DNA from: Branchiibius hedensis
GTDB taxonomy: Bacteria > Actinomycetota > Actinomycetes > Actinomycetales > Dermatophilaceae
Reading direction: 5' to 3'
Length of the DNA: 64,000 nucleotides
Assembly (NCBI RefSeq): GCF_900108585.1
Contig: NZ_UESZ01000001.1
Coordinates: 3,472,001-3,536,000, forward strand
Shown here: piece by piece, positions 42,978 through 51,497 of the stretch
How the letters are laid out: each line of letters opens with the position of its first letter
How positions within the stretch are numbered: position 1 is the first letter of the stretch
Made by a program: the position numbers and the translations under genes
Notes under the pieces: generated by a model
Seen by the model: the letters and a program-made list of their open reading frames with translations, nothing else
The model's database searches: none
Told to the model about the DNA's origin: nothing

Positions 42978-44155
42978 ACACCAGTCAGTTGTGGCGGATC
43001 GTCGCCGCACGAGAGATGTCGGTCAAGCTCAAGGACCGCAACTTCATCGTCTCCACGGTGGCCGTCCTGGTCCTGATCATCGGTGCGCTCGCCGTCCAGG
43101 GTTGGCTGGCCAGCCGGCCGCAGACCACCGACGTCGCGGTGCTCAGTTCCAGTGCGACCTCTGTGACGCAGCAGGCCGAGAAGGCCGCCCACGCGGCCGG
43201 ATCGGACAAGGTCACCTTCAAGACCTCGACGTACGCCGATCAAGGGGCCGCCGAGCGGGCCGTCACCGACGGCAAGGCGGACGTTGCGCTCCTGCCCACC
43301 GACGACGGCGGCTGGCGGCTGGTCGGGAAGTCCAGCAAGGACAGTGCCGCTCAGACGTGGATCCCGCAGGCCGTGCAGCAGCAGGCGCTGCAACGCAACG
43401 CGGCCGCAGCCGGGGTGTCGCTGGATCAGTTGGCCAAAGGCAGCACCGTCAGTTACGACCTGTTGCAGTCCGGGGACGACCAGCAGAGCACGGGCAAGAT
43501 CATGGGCCTGGTCTTCGGTTTCCTCTTCTACATCGCGGCGCTGCTCTTCGGGATGTCGATCGCCAGCAGCGTCATCGAGGAGAAGCAGAACCGCATCGTG
43601 GAGATCCTGGCCAGTGCGATCCCGTTGCGGCAGTTGTTGATCGGCAAGGTGGTCGGCAACACGGTGCTGGCGCTGGCCCAGGTCGCGATCTTCGCCGTCG
43701 CCGGCATCATCGGGTTGATCGCCACCGGCCGCAGCGACCTGCTGTCGCAGGTGTCCGCCGGCATCGTCTGGTTCATCCTGTTCTTCATCGTGGGCTTCGT
43801 AACCTTCGCCGCGGTGTGGGCGGTGGCGGGTGCGCTCGCGACCCGCAATGAGGACCTGCAGTCCACCTCGACACCGCTGACGATGCTGGTCGTGATCGTC
43901 TTCATCGTCGGGATCTCCGGCACCGGGATTTTCCTCACGGCCGCGTCGTACGTGCCGCTGTTGTCGACGATCGCAATGCCCGTGCGCGTGGTGTCGGGGG
44001 ACGCCGCCTGGTGGGAGCCGGTGGTTTCCTTGCTGATCGGTCTGGCCGCGGCGTACCTCATTGTGCGGGTGGCCGAGAAGCTCTACCGGCGCTCGCTGCT
44101 GCAGACCGGCCACCGGCTCAGCTACCGGGAAGCCTTGGCCCTGACGGACGACTGA
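42974..44155 (+). CDS. ABC-2 type permease (NatB-like)
   Basis: A 393-residue permease with one N-terminal membrane helix, a large outer domain of about 150 residues (containing SATSVTQQAEKAA and many charged residues) and about five C-terminal membrane helices. The cytosolic SSVIEEKQNRIVEILASAIPLRQLLIGK segment (core EEKQNRIVEIL) is the classic NatB/ABC2_membrane_3 signature. With the preceding ATPase it forms an exporter of sodium ions or a drug-like substrate; the substrate is not known. Confidence 0.9.
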   Translation: MNTSQLWRIVAAREMSVKLKDRNFIVSTVAVLVLIIGALAVQGWLASRPQTTDVAVLSSSATSVTQQAEKAAHAAGSDKVTFKTSTYADQGAAERAVTDGKADVALLPTDDGGWRLVGKSSKDSAAQTWIPQAVQQQALQRNAAAAGVSLDQLAKGSTVSYDLLQSGDDQQSTGKIMGLVFGFLFYIAALLFGMSIASSVIEEKQNRIVEILASAIPLRQLLIGKVVGNTVLALAQVAIFAVAGIIGLIATGRSDLLSQVSAGIVWFILFFIVGFVTFAAVWAVAGALATRNEDLQSTSTPLTMLVVIVFIVGISGTGIFLTAASYVPLLSTIAMPVRVVSGDAAWWEPVVSLLIGLAAAYLIVRVAEKLYRRSLLQTGHRLSYREALALTDD

Positions 44156-44169
44156 GTATTCCCGACATG

Positions 44170-44217
44170 GTGCGGCGCCTCCTTTCCTCATAGATTGAGG
44201 GCAGGAGTGCGCCGCAC
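44170..44217 (+). terminator. Long imperfect hairpin after the ABC operon
   Basis: The 48-base segment folds as GTGCGGCGC/GCGCCGCAC (9 bp), CTCC/GGAG (4 bp after a one-base bulge), a 3x3 internal loop, then CCTCA/TGAGG (5 bp) with a 5-base loop. It starts 14 bases after the permease stop. No T run follows, so it may be a Rho-assisted terminator or a leader structure of the next gene, which starts 31 bases downstream. Confidence 0.65.
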
Positions 44218-44248
44218 GGCGCCATACAACACAGCGTGGAGAACCGTC

Positions 44249-45253
44249 ATGACCGACCAGCAGCCCGACCCCCAGCAGCCGGCACCTCAGCAGCCCGCCT
44301 CGCCGTACGGCAACCCGGCGCCGGAGGCGGGTGAGGTCACCCAGGCCACCCCGGTGACCCCGCCGACGCAGGAGACCCCCGTCAGCAGCCCGTACGCCGC
44401 GCCCTCCTACCAGCCGTACGGCCAGTCGGCGCCCTCCTACGACCAGGGTCAGCCGTACGCCGCACCCCAGCAGTACGCACAACCGCAGCAGCCCCAGCCG
44501 TACGCCGCGCCGCAGCAGTACGGGCAGCCACAGCAGCCGTCGTACGGCAGCACGGCGCCTGACTACGGTCAGCCCCAGCAGTACGCGCAGCCGGCCTACG
44601 ACGCCCAGCAGCAGTACGTCCAGCCGCAACAGCAGTACGGCCAGCCCCAGCAGTACGGCCAGCAGTACGGCGCCCCGGTTTACGGTGCCGCCGGCTACGG
44701 CCAAGGTCAGCCCGCGGCACCTTCGCAACCGCTGAGCCTGCAGGCCCGGATGCCGGCGATCGGCCTGGTCGTCGCCAGCCTCCTGGCCGGTATCGGTGCG
44801 TTCCTGACCTGGGCGAAGCTGACGATGACGATTCCGCTGCTGTCCAACGGCGCGATCACGATGTCGGCCAACGGCATCGGTGGGGTCAAGATCGGGTTGC
44901 CGAGCGATTCGGCTGAGCTGCGGGAGTTCGCCGACCGCGCCTCTGACAACTCGGGCGTGACGATCGGCTGGATCGTGGTCGTCGTCGCGGTGCTGGTCCT
45001 GGTGCTGGCCGCCTTGCGGTTGCTCGGCAAGCTGTCGTTGCCGGTTGCCATCGCAGGGATCGTCGGCGGCCTCATCGTCACCGGCATTGCGATCTACGAA
45101 CTGGTCGATATCTCGAGCAGTCTCGACGAATTCAAGTCGGCGGGCGTCGGTCTGCAGGCCAGCGTCGACCCCGGCATCGGGCTGTGGCTGTGCCTGGTCG
45201 GTGGCGTGTTGATGCTCGGCACAGGTGTGTTGGCTGCGATTCATCGTTCCTGA
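44249..45253 (+). CDS. Membrane protein with Gln/Tyr/Pro-rich N-terminus
   Basis: A 334-residue protein of unknown function. The first 155 residues are a low-complexity region of QPY, PQQY and AAPQQYG units, probably disordered and cytosolic. The C-terminal half has a first hydrophobic segment (MPAIGLVVASLLAGIGAFLTWA), an outer loop of about 45 residues and three more segments, the last near the end. ATG 44249 is chosen with GGAG upstream. Similar low-complexity tails precede DUF4282 at 53785-54543. It is not similar in its membrane part. Confidence 0.7.
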   Translation: MTDQQPDPQQPAPQQPASPYGNPAPEAGEVTQATPVTPPTQETPVSSPYAAPSYQPYGQSAPSYDQGQPYAAPQQYAQPQQPQPYAAPQQYGQPQQPSYGSTAPDYGQPQQYAQPAYDAQQQYVQPQQQYGQPQQYGQQYGAPVYGAAGYGQGQPAAPSQPLSLQARMPAIGLVVASLLAGIGAFLTWAKLTMTIPLLSNGAITMSANGIGGVKIGLPSDSAELREFADRASDNSGVTIGWIVVVVAVLVLVLAALRLLGKLSLPVAIAGIVGGLIVTGIAIYELVDISSSLDEFKSAGVGLQASVDPGIGLWLCLVGGVLMLGTGVLAAIHRS

Positions 45254-45303
45254 GCCGGTCGGCGCCGCGTGTGGCCCGACGCGGCGCCCCGTACAGTGAT
45301 CGC

Positions 45304-46095
45304 GTGACCCGGTTGCTCGTGGCTCTGGACATCGACGGCACGCTGTTGCACTTCGACGGGACGATGTCCGATGCGGTGCGCGACGCCGTGCGCGCCGTCG
45401 CGGACGCTGGCCATCATGTGGTGATCGCCACCGGCCGGTCGGTCATCGCGGCTACCCCGGTCGCCGAGCACATCGGCCTCGCGAGCGGCTACCTGGTGTG
45501 CTCCAACGGCGCCGTCACGATCTCCCTCGATCCGAGCGCCCCTGCGGGCTACCACCTGGTCGAGACCGTCACCTTCGACCCGGGCCCGGTGCTGGGCAAA
45601 TTGCGTGACGCCTGGCCCGACGCGACCGTCGCGGTCGAGGTGCTGGGTGAGGGCTTCCTGCTCAGCGCGCCGTTCCCCGAGGGTGAGCTCAACGGGGTGC
45701 AGAAGGTCGTCTCCTGGGAGGAGTTGGCGCAACAGCCCACGACCCGCCTGACCTTCCGCTCCTCCAGCGGCACCGCCGAGGACTTCCTGGAGTTGGCCGA
45801 GCGCCTCGGCCTGCACGAGGTCAACTACGCGGTCGGGTTCTCGGCCTGGTTGGACATCAACCCCGAGGGTGTTTCCAAAGCCTCAGCCCTGGAGCAAGTA
45901 CGCCGATTCCTGGGTATCGAGCCGTGCGACACCGTCGCGGTGGGCGACCACCGCAACGACCTGGAGATGCTCGAGTGGGCCGCACGCGGCGTGGCCATGG
46001 GTCAGGCGCCGGATGAGGTGAAGGCCGTCGCCGATGAGGTCACCGGAACCATCGAGCAGGACGGTGCGGCAACCGTCCTGCGCTCCCTGCTGTGA
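45304..46095 (+). CDS. HAD-superfamily Cof-type phosphatase
   Basis: A 263-residue Cof/YbdK-type HAD hydrolase. Motif I is ALDIDGTLL near residue 8, motif II VIATGRS near 43, and motif III/IV DTVAVGDHRNDLEML near 205. It has the large C2 cap domain between motifs II and III. It dephosphorylates small sugar phosphates or cofactors in the cytosol; the substrate is unknown. GTG 45304 is the start, and it overlaps the RNA methyltransferase gene by 4 bp. Confidence 0.9.
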   Translation: MTRLLVALDIDGTLLHFDGTMSDAVRDAVRAVADAGHHVVIATGRSVIAATPVAEHIGLASGYLVCSNGAVTISLDPSAPAGYHLVETVTFDPGPVLGKLRDAWPDATVAVEVLGEGFLLSAPFPEGELNGVQKVVSWEELAQQPTTRLTFRSSSGTAEDFLELAERLGLHEVNYAVGFSAWLDINPEGVSKASALEQVRRFLGIEPCDTVAVGDHRNDLEMLEWAARGVAMGQAPDEVKAVADEVTGTIEQDGAATVLRSLL

Positions 46096-46901
46096 GCCTG
46101 CACATCACCTCCGCCGCCAATCCGCGGCTCAAAGCTCTGGCAACCCTGCGTCGCCGCCGCGGCCGGGAGCAGACCGGACAGACCCTGGTCGAGGGGTACG
46201 ACGAGCTGGGACTCGCCCTGTCTGCGGGCGTGCGCCCGGAGACGCTGTTCCTGTGCGCTGAGCTGATGGCGGATCCGGCCCGTCAGGAAGATGTCGTCGA
46301 GGCGGCGGCTGCGGCCGGTGCCGAGGTCATCACCCTCAGCCGGGCTGCCTTCGAGAAGGTCGCCTATCGGGAGGGCGCAGACGGGTTCCTGGCGGTGGTA
46401 CCGGCCGTGTTCGCCAGTCCTGAGGATCTGCGGCTGCCGGACCAGCCGTTGTTGCTGATCGCCGAAGGGGTCGAGAAGCCGGGCAATCTGGGCGCCATGT
46501 TGCGGACGTCCGATGCCGCCGGCGTCGATGCGTTCGTCGCCGCCGATCCGGTGACCGACTGGGGCAACCCCAACGTCGTGCGGGCTTCGAAAGGGACCGT
46601 GTTCTCAGTGCCGGTTGCTGCCGCCCCCACCACGGCGACGTTGCAGTGGTTGTCCGCACGCGGCGTACGTCTGGTGGCTACGACGCCGGACACGGACACG
46701 GTGCACACCGATGTCGACCTGACCGGACCGGTCGCGATCGCCGTGGGCACGGAGAAGACGGGACTGACCGATCAGGTCCTTGACGCGGCGGATGTGAGAG
46801 TGCGAATCCCCATGTCCGGCAAGGTGAATTCGCTCAACGTGGGGACCTCGGCGGCGATCGTTCTCTACGAGGCGATCCGGCAGCGAGGAACCGGTCGTTG
46901 A
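46092..46901 (+). CDS. TrmH/SpoU-family RNA 2'-O-methyltransferase
   Basis: A 269-residue SPOUT methyltransferase of the TsnR/RlmB-type group. An N-terminal substrate-binding domain (residues 1-100) contains RGREQTGQTLVEG. The knotted catalytic domain shows motif 1 ... EGVEKPGNLGAMLRTSDAAG near residue 125 (core NLGAMLRT), motif 2 IAVGTEKTGL near 215 and motif 3 RIPMSGKVNSLNVGTSAAI near 240. It methylates a ribose in rRNA or tRNA. The exact site is not predictable. Confidence 0.88.
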   Translation: MSLHITSAANPRLKALATLRRRRGREQTGQTLVEGYDELGLALSAGVRPETLFLCAELMADPARQEDVVEAAAAAGAEVITLSRAAFEKVAYREGADGFLAVVPAVFASPEDLRLPDQPLLLIAEGVEKPGNLGAMLRTSDAAGVDAFVAADPVTDWGNPNVVRASKGTVFSVPVAAAPTTATLQWLSARGVRLVATTPDTDTVHTDVDLTGPVAIAVGTEKTGLTDQVLDAADVRVRIPMSGKVNSLNVGTSAAIVLYEAIRQRGTGR

Positions 46902-46944
46902 CCCCCGATTCGGTGTGCGCGCCCACAGGTGGCACCATCTGAAC

Positions 46945-47598
46945 ATGCGAGTCGATCACGTTGTCTACGCAGCAGAGCCCGATGGTTTGATCGCGACGGC
47001 CAAGCGCCTCGGCGATGAACTCGGCACCGAGCCGGTCGATGGTGGTGTGCACCCACGGTTCGGCACGCGCAACTCGATCATTCCGCTGCTGGACGGCCGG
47101 TTTTTGGAGGTCGTCGAGGTTCTCGATCACCCGGCCTCGGACAAGGCGCCCTTCGGGCAGGCGGTCCGGGCCCGCTCCGTCGGCGGTGGCGGCTGGATGG
47201 GCTGGGTCGTCGGCGTCGAAGACATCGCGATCGCGGAGGGCCTGGTCGGCCGTTCCTCGGCGCCCGGTCTACGGCACCGCCCGGACGGCACCGAACTCAC
47301 CTGGAAGCAGTTGGGTCTGAAGGGGCTGACCAACGACGCGCAGGTGCCCTACTTCATCGAGTGGGGCGAGAGTGTCCCGCATCCCTCGACCGACGGCCCG
47401 GCGCACGCCGCTCTGAAGGGCATGGCGATCGCGGGCTCCCCGGATCGGGTCCGCGAATGGCTCGGCCTGACCGGTGAGCCGGGGGTGGACCGCGAGGAGT
47501 GGGAGCCGCAGATCGAGTTCGACTTCGCGGCGCCGAAGGGCACCCCGGGTCTGCTGTCGATCACATTCACGACGCCGGCCGGCGACGTCACGATCTGA
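46945..47598 (+). CDS. Glyoxalase-like (VOC fold) protein
   Basis: A 217-residue protein of the glyoxalase-like_domain type. It starts MRVDHVVYAAEP, with a likely metal-site His, and contains HPRFGTRNSIIPLLDGRFLEVVEV (key residues H, GTRN, E). The second half is a less clear repeat. ATG 46945 is chosen. It lies end to end with the copZ gene on the other strand, with a one-base gap. Function unknown. Confidence 0.75.
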   Translation: MRVDHVVYAAEPDGLIATAKRLGDELGTEPVDGGVHPRFGTRNSIIPLLDGRFLEVVEVLDHPASDKAPFGQAVRARSVGGGGWMGWVVGVEDIAIAEGLVGRSSAPGLRHRPDGTELTWKQLGLKGLTNDAQVPYFIEWGESVPHPSTDGPAHAALKGMAIAGSPDRVREWLGLTGEPGVDREEWEPQIEFDFAAPKGTPGLLSITFTTPAGDVTI

Positions 47599-47599
47599 G

Positions 47600-47818
47600 T
47601 CAGTCCCCGCTCACGACCTGGTAGCCGGCCTCATCGACGGCGGCTGCGATTAGGTCGGGATCGACCAGATCCTCACTGAGGATCGTCACCGGTGAGTTGC
47701 CGCCGCTGATCAGTTCGATGTGCACGTCACTGACCCCGTCGAGGGCGGTCAGCTCTTCAGTCACGGCGCGAACGCAGTGCTCGCAGGTCATTCCGGCAAC
47801 TTCGACTTGCTGTTCCAC
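47600..47818 (-). CDS. copZ: CopZ-like copper chaperone (HMA domain)
   Basis: A 72-residue heavy-metal-associated domain with the Cu(I) site GMTCEHC at residues 9-15 and a beta-alpha-beta-beta-alpha-beta pattern. It carries Cu(I) in the cytosol. It lies 11 bp downstream of csoR, so it is under the CsoR operator at 48120-48136. No copper ATPase gene is seen next to it. Confidence 0.9.
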   Translation of the reverse strand: MEQQVEVAGMTCEHCVRAVTEELTALDGVSDVHIELISGGNSPVTILSEDLVDPDLIAAAVDEAGYQVVSGD

Positions 47819-47829
47819 GGGTATCTCCT

Positions 47830-48111
47830 TCAGCTGCGCACCAGCCGCGCGATAGCGGCTGAGGCTTCTTCTACCTTGGCCTGGGCCGCGTCATCGGACT
47901 CCCGGGCGGCGCCGACCACGCAGTGCCCGATGTGGTCCTCCAGCAGGCCGAGGCTGACCGATTGCAGCGCTTTGGTGATCGCGCTGATCTGGGTGAGTAC
48001 GTCGATGCAGTAGGTGTCCTCATCGACCATCCGTTGCACGCCGCGGACCTGCCCCTCGATGCGACGCAGCCGCTTGAGGTAGTCGTCCTTGCTCCCGGTG
48101 TATCCAGCCAT
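47830..48111 (-). CDS. csoR: CsoR copper-sensing repressor
   Basis: A 93-residue all-helical DUF156 repressor. The Cu(I) ligands are Cys35, His60 and Cys64 (EDTYCIDV, EDHIGHC). Cu binding releases it from DNA. It is the first gene of a csoR-copZ operon, and a consensus CsoR palindrome lies 8 bases before its start, so it controls itself. Confidence 0.94.
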   Translation of the reverse strand: MAGYTGSKDDYLKRLRRIEGQVRGVQRMVDEDTYCIDVLTQISAITKALQSVSLGLLEDHIGHCVVGAARESDDAAQAKVEEASAAIARLVRS

Positions 48112-48119
48112 GACTCAGG

Positions 48120-48136
48120 ATACCCCCTTGGGGTAT
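48120..48136 (-). promoter_or_regulatory. CsoR operator
   Basis: ATACCCCCTTGGGGTAT is a near-perfect palindrome (7-base arms ATACCCC/GGGGTAT) with the pseudo-consensus of copper-sensing CsoR sites. It sits between the csoR start (48111) and the purB stop (48140) and must overlap the csoR promoter. Confidence 0.9.
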
Positions 48137-48139
48137 GTG

Positions 48140-49555
48140 TCAGTCGACGTCGAGGAAGGCGACCAGGTTGGGTGCCAGACCGACGTACGTCGCGGGCGTC
48201 ATGGTCAGGAACCGCTCCTCCACCTCGCCCGGCAGGCCGAGGCCTTTGACGAACTCGCGCAGGTCGTCACCGTTGATGCGCCGGCCGCGGGTGAGTTCTT
48301 TCAGTCGCTCGTAGGGCTGCTCCATCCCGGGCACCCCCTGCGCGCCGAGGGCGCGCATCGCCGACTGGATCGGCTCGGCGAGCACCTCCCAGTTCGACTC
48401 CAGGTCGGCGAGCATCGCCTCCGGTACGGCGTCCAGACCGGCCAGCCCGCGGCTCACGTTGTCCATCGCCAGGACCGAGTGTCCGTACGCCGTGCCGACG
48501 TTGCGCTGCATCGAGGAGTCGGTCAGGTCGCGCTGCAGTCGTGACTGCACCAGCGTCGCCGAAAGCACGTCGAGCAGGGCGTTGCTGACCTCGAGGTTGG
48601 CCTCGGCGTTCTCGAAGCGGATCGGGTTCACCTTGTGCGGCATCGTGGAGGAACCCACGGTGCCCTGCCCGCGGACCTGGGCGAAGTAGCCCATCGAGAT
48701 GTAGGTCCAGGTGTCGGTGCACAGGTTGTGCAGGATCCGGTTGAAGCGGGCGATGTCCGCGTAGAGCTCGGCCTGCCAGTCGTGGCTCTCGATCTGGGTG
48801 GTCAGCGGGTTCCAGGTCAGGCCGAGGCCGTCGACGAAGGATTTGGAGATACCCACCCAGTCGGCGCCGGGCACGGCTTCGATGTGCGCGCCGTACGTGC
48901 CGGTGGCGCCGTTCAGCTTGCCCAGGTACTCGGCGTCCTTGACCCGGCGCAGTTGGCGGCGCAACCGGTGCGCCAGCACGGCCAACTCCTTGCCCATCGT
49001 GGTCGGGGTCGCGGGCTGACCGTGGGTGTGTGCCAGCAGCGGGGTCTCGGCCAGGTCCCGCGCCATCGCCGTCACCTGGTCAACCAGGGCGGTGGCCTTG
49101 AGCAGCCAGACTTGCTGCGTGGCGCCTTGGACCATCAGCGCGTACGACAGGTTGTTGATGTCCTCGCTGGTGCAGCAGAAGTGGATCAGCTCCGATAACC
49201 CGGTCGCGTCGGCGTCGCCCACGATGGCGGGCAGCCGGCGCTTGAGGTAGTACTCGACGGCTTTGACGTCGTGGACGGTCTCCCGTTCGATCTCGGCGAG
49301 TTCGGCGATGTCCTGCGCACCGAACTCATCGACGATGGCGCGCAGGTGGTCCTGCTCGGCGCCGGTGAGTTCCCGCACGCCGGGTACGACGTGCTCGCGG
49401 GTCAGGTGGATGAGCCACTCGATCTCGACGTGCACCCGTTGCCGGTTGAGCGCGGCCTCCGACAGGTGGTCGACCAGCGGCGCGACGACGGCGCGGTAGC
49501 GGCCGTCGAGGGCACCGAGAGCGATGGGCGGGGTGACTTCGGCCAGCGAACGCAT
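48140..49555 (-). CDS. purB: Adenylosuccinate lyase
   Basis: A 471-residue fumarase/aspartase-superfamily lyase that acts twice in purine synthesis (on SAICAR and adenylosuccinate). It shows ALDGRYRAVVAPL at the start, CTSEDINNLSYAL near residue 115, LAHTHGQPATPTTMGKE near 165 and the superfamily signature GSSTMPHKVNPIRFENAE near 290. This layout matches the E. coli-type PurB. ATG 49555 is preferred. Confidence 0.95.
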   Translation of the reverse strand: MRSLAEVTPPIALGALDGRYRAVVAPLVDHLSEAALNRQRVHVEIEWLIHLTREHVVPGVRELTGAEQDHLRAIVDEFGAQDIAELAEIERETVHDVKAVEYYLKRRLPAIVGDADATGLSELIHFCCTSEDINNLSYALMVQGATQQVWLLKATALVDQVTAMARDLAETPLLAHTHGQPATPTTMGKELAVLAHRLRRQLRRVKDAEYLGKLNGATGTYGAHIEAVPGADWVGISKSFVDGLGLTWNPLTTQIESHDWQAELYADIARFNRILHNLCTDTWTYISMGYFAQVRGQGTVGSSTMPHKVNPIRFENAEANLEVSNALLDVLSATLVQSRLQRDLTDSSMQRNVGTAYGHSVLAMDNVSRGLAGLDAVPEAMLADLESNWEVLAEPIQSAMRALGAQGVPGMEQPYERLKELTRGRRINGDDLREFVKGLGLPGEVEERFLTMTPATYVGLAPNLVAFLDVD

Positions 49556-49596
49556 GACCCGATTCTCCCGTGCCCGCCCACCGCGGGGCAAAACGG

Positions 49597-50370
49597 CTAC
49601 AGCGTGAAATTGTTGGTCGGCTCCACGAGGTTGAAGAACTCGCCGCCAGGCCCCTGGATCGTCGCCTCGGGGCCGGCGATCGTGTCCAGCGTCATCACGA
49701 TCTCGCCGTCGAGCTCCTGGGCGATCTGGGCGGAGGCGTCGCGGGAGGCGACGTTGAAGTGCACCAGCCAGCCCACCGGGACGTCCTGCGGCGCCTGGTG
49801 CAACCCGCCGACGACCTTGCCGTCCTGCTCGATGAAGAAGTATCCGTCGGCGTCGGCCTCGCGGTAGGTGTACCCGAAGACCGCGGCGTAGAACTCCTGG
49901 GCGGCGCGACCGTCATGCGTGAGCAGATCCGACCAACCGACCGATCCCGGCTCGTCGATGAGCTCGAAACCGTGATGTTCCTTGCCCTGCCACAGGCCGA
50001 AGTACCCGCCCTGCGGGTCGACGCACACGGCCATGACGCCCAGCGTGCCGACGTCCATCGGCTCCACGACGACCTGACCGCCAAACTGCCGGACTGCAGC
50101 TGCCGTGGCCTGCGCGTCGTCCGTGGCCAGGTAGAGCAGCCACTGGGTGGGCTGACCGGGATCCATCTTCGGCATGAGACCGGCCACGGCGGCGTCGTTC
50201 TTGAAGCACATCCGGTAACCGCCGTACTGATCGTCACCATCCTCGACGCGCCAGCCGAACAGTTCCCCGTAGAAGGTCGCTGCGTGGTGCAGGCGGCGAT
50301 GCTCGGTGTCGAAGCTGATGTCGATCCAGCAGGGGTAGCCGGTGGGCCAGTTGGTGTCGCGCGTGGTCAT
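49597..50370 (-). CDS. Two-domain VOC/glyoxalase-like protein
   Basis: A 257-residue protein made of two VOC modules. Each has the pattern of PCWIDISF...AATFYGELFGW and SWSDLLTH...QEFYAAVFGY (visible as GSVGWSDLLT and AQEFYAAVFGYTY), typical of actinobacterial proteins labelled VOC family or glyoxalase/bleomycin resistance-like. No catalytic role can be assigned. It is divergent from the alcohol dehydrogenase gene. Confidence 0.82.
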   Translation of the reverse strand: MTTRDTNWPTGYPCWIDISFDTEHRRLHHAATFYGELFGWRVEDGDDQYGGYRMCFKNDAAVAGLMPKMDPGQPTQWLLYLATDDAQATAAAVRQFGGQVVVEPMDVGTLGVMAVCVDPQGGYFGLWQGKEHHGFELIDEPGSVGWSDLLTHDGRAAQEFYAAVFGYTYREADADGYFFIEQDGKVVGGLHQAPQDVPVGWLVHFNVASRDASAQIAQELDGEIVMTLDTIAGPEATIQGPGGEFFNLVEPTNNFTL

Positions 50371-50476
50371 GCCCTGAGCGTACGGCGCTCGCGAAACCCC
50401 ATTGCAACGTTCGGCCCCGTAGCGTGGGAGTTGAGCCTCCGCAACGGGGCGGAGCCAGCGACGTCAGGAGATGCTG

Positions 50477-51496
50477 ATGAGCACGATGAAGGCCGCGTAC
50501 GTCACACAGTTGGGTGATCGGCTCACCGTGGGCGAGTACGAAAAGCCCACCCCCGGAGCCGGCGAATTGCTGGTGAAGCTGGTGGCATCCGGAGTTTGTC
50601 ACACGGATCTGCATGCAGCAGAAGGGGATTGGCCGGTCAAGCCCAGTCCGCCGTTCGTGCCCGGCCACGAGGGGGTCGGTGTCGTCGAGGCCGTCGGCGA
50701 GGGCGTCGAGGGGTTCGCGGTCGGTGACCTGGTCGGCAACGCCTGGCTGTGGTCGGCGTGTGGACAGTGTGAATACTGTCGCAGCGGGTGGGAGACGCTG
50801 TGCGAGCAGCAGAAGAACGGCGGTTACTCCGTCGACGGTTCGTTCGGGCAGTACATGCTGGTCGATGCGACCTATGCCCCGCGGATCCCGGCCGGCTCGG
50901 ATCCGTATGAGGTCGCGCCGGTGCTGTGTGCCGGAGTCACGGTCTACAAGGGGCTGAAGGAGACCGAGGTCCGACCCGGGGAGTGGGTCGTGATCTCGGG
51001 CATTGGCGGCCTCGGACACGTCGCCGTGCAGTACGCCAAGGCGATGGGGATGCGCGTCGCCGCGGTCGACATCGCGGACGACAAGTTGGCGCTCGCCAAG
51101 CAGCACGGCGCCGAGGTCGTGGTCAACGCGGCAACCGAGGACCCCGTCGGGGCGATCCAGGAGAAGACTGGCGGAGCGCACGGTGTGCTGGTCACTGCGG
51201 TCCACCCGGACGCGTTCGGCCAGGCCATCGGGATGGCGCGTCGCGGCGGCACGATCGTCTTCGTCGGTCTGCCCCCGGGTGACTTCCCGGCGCCGATCTT
51301 CGAGATCGTGCTCAAGCGGCTCACCGTGCGCGGCTCGATCGTCGGCACCCGCCAGGACATGGTCGAGGCGTTGGACTTCTACTCCCGCGGCCTGATCCAC
51401 CCGACGATCTCCACCCGGTCATTGGAGGAGATCAACGACATCTTCGATGAGATGAAGGACGGTGCGATCGACGGCCGCGTCGTGATCCGCTACTGA
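50477..51496 (+). CDS. Zinc-dependent alcohol dehydrogenase (AdhP-type)
   Basis: A 339-residue medium-chain dehydrogenase. Catalytic zinc ligands are in GVCHTDLHAAEGDWP and GHEGVG near residues 38-65. The structural zinc site is CGQCEYCRSGWETLC near 95, and the NAD fold is GIGGLGHVAVQYAKAMG near 170. ATG 50477 is preferred because AGGAG lies 6 bases upstream; an ATG at 50471 is too close. It oxidises primary alcohols or reduces aldehydes with NAD. Confidence 0.92.
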   Translation: MSTMKAAYVTQLGDRLTVGEYEKPTPGAGELLVKLVASGVCHTDLHAAEGDWPVKPSPPFVPGHEGVGVVEAVGEGVEGFAVGDLVGNAWLWSACGQCEYCRSGWETLCEQQKNGGYSVDGSFGQYMLVDATYAPRIPAGSDPYEVAPVLCAGVTVYKGLKETEVRPGEWVVISGIGGLGHVAVQYAKAMGMRVAAVDIADDKLALAKQHGAEVVVNAATEDPVGAIQEKTGGAHGVLVTAVHPDAFGQAIGMARRGGTIVFVGLPPGDFPAPIFEIVLKRLTVRGSIVGTRQDMVEALDFYSRGLIHPTISTRSLEEINDIFDEMKDGAIDGRVVIRY

Positions 51497-51497
51497 C

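Noticed and set aside
44400-44700. Possible tandem DNA repeat or CRISPR-like array
   Set aside because: The repetition is coding low complexity (QPY/PQQYG codons) without regular repeat-spacer spacing; no CRISPR array or cas gene was found in the window.
42923-45244. A 773-codon open frame on the minus strand
   Set aside because: It is antisense to the ABC permease and the low-complexity protein and is Asp/Gln/Arg-rich text without recognisable folds.
50437-50456. Small CTCCGC/GCGGAG dyad upstream of the alcohol dehydrogenase
   Set aside because: Six-base arms in very GC-rich DNA occur by chance too easily to support a regulatory call.
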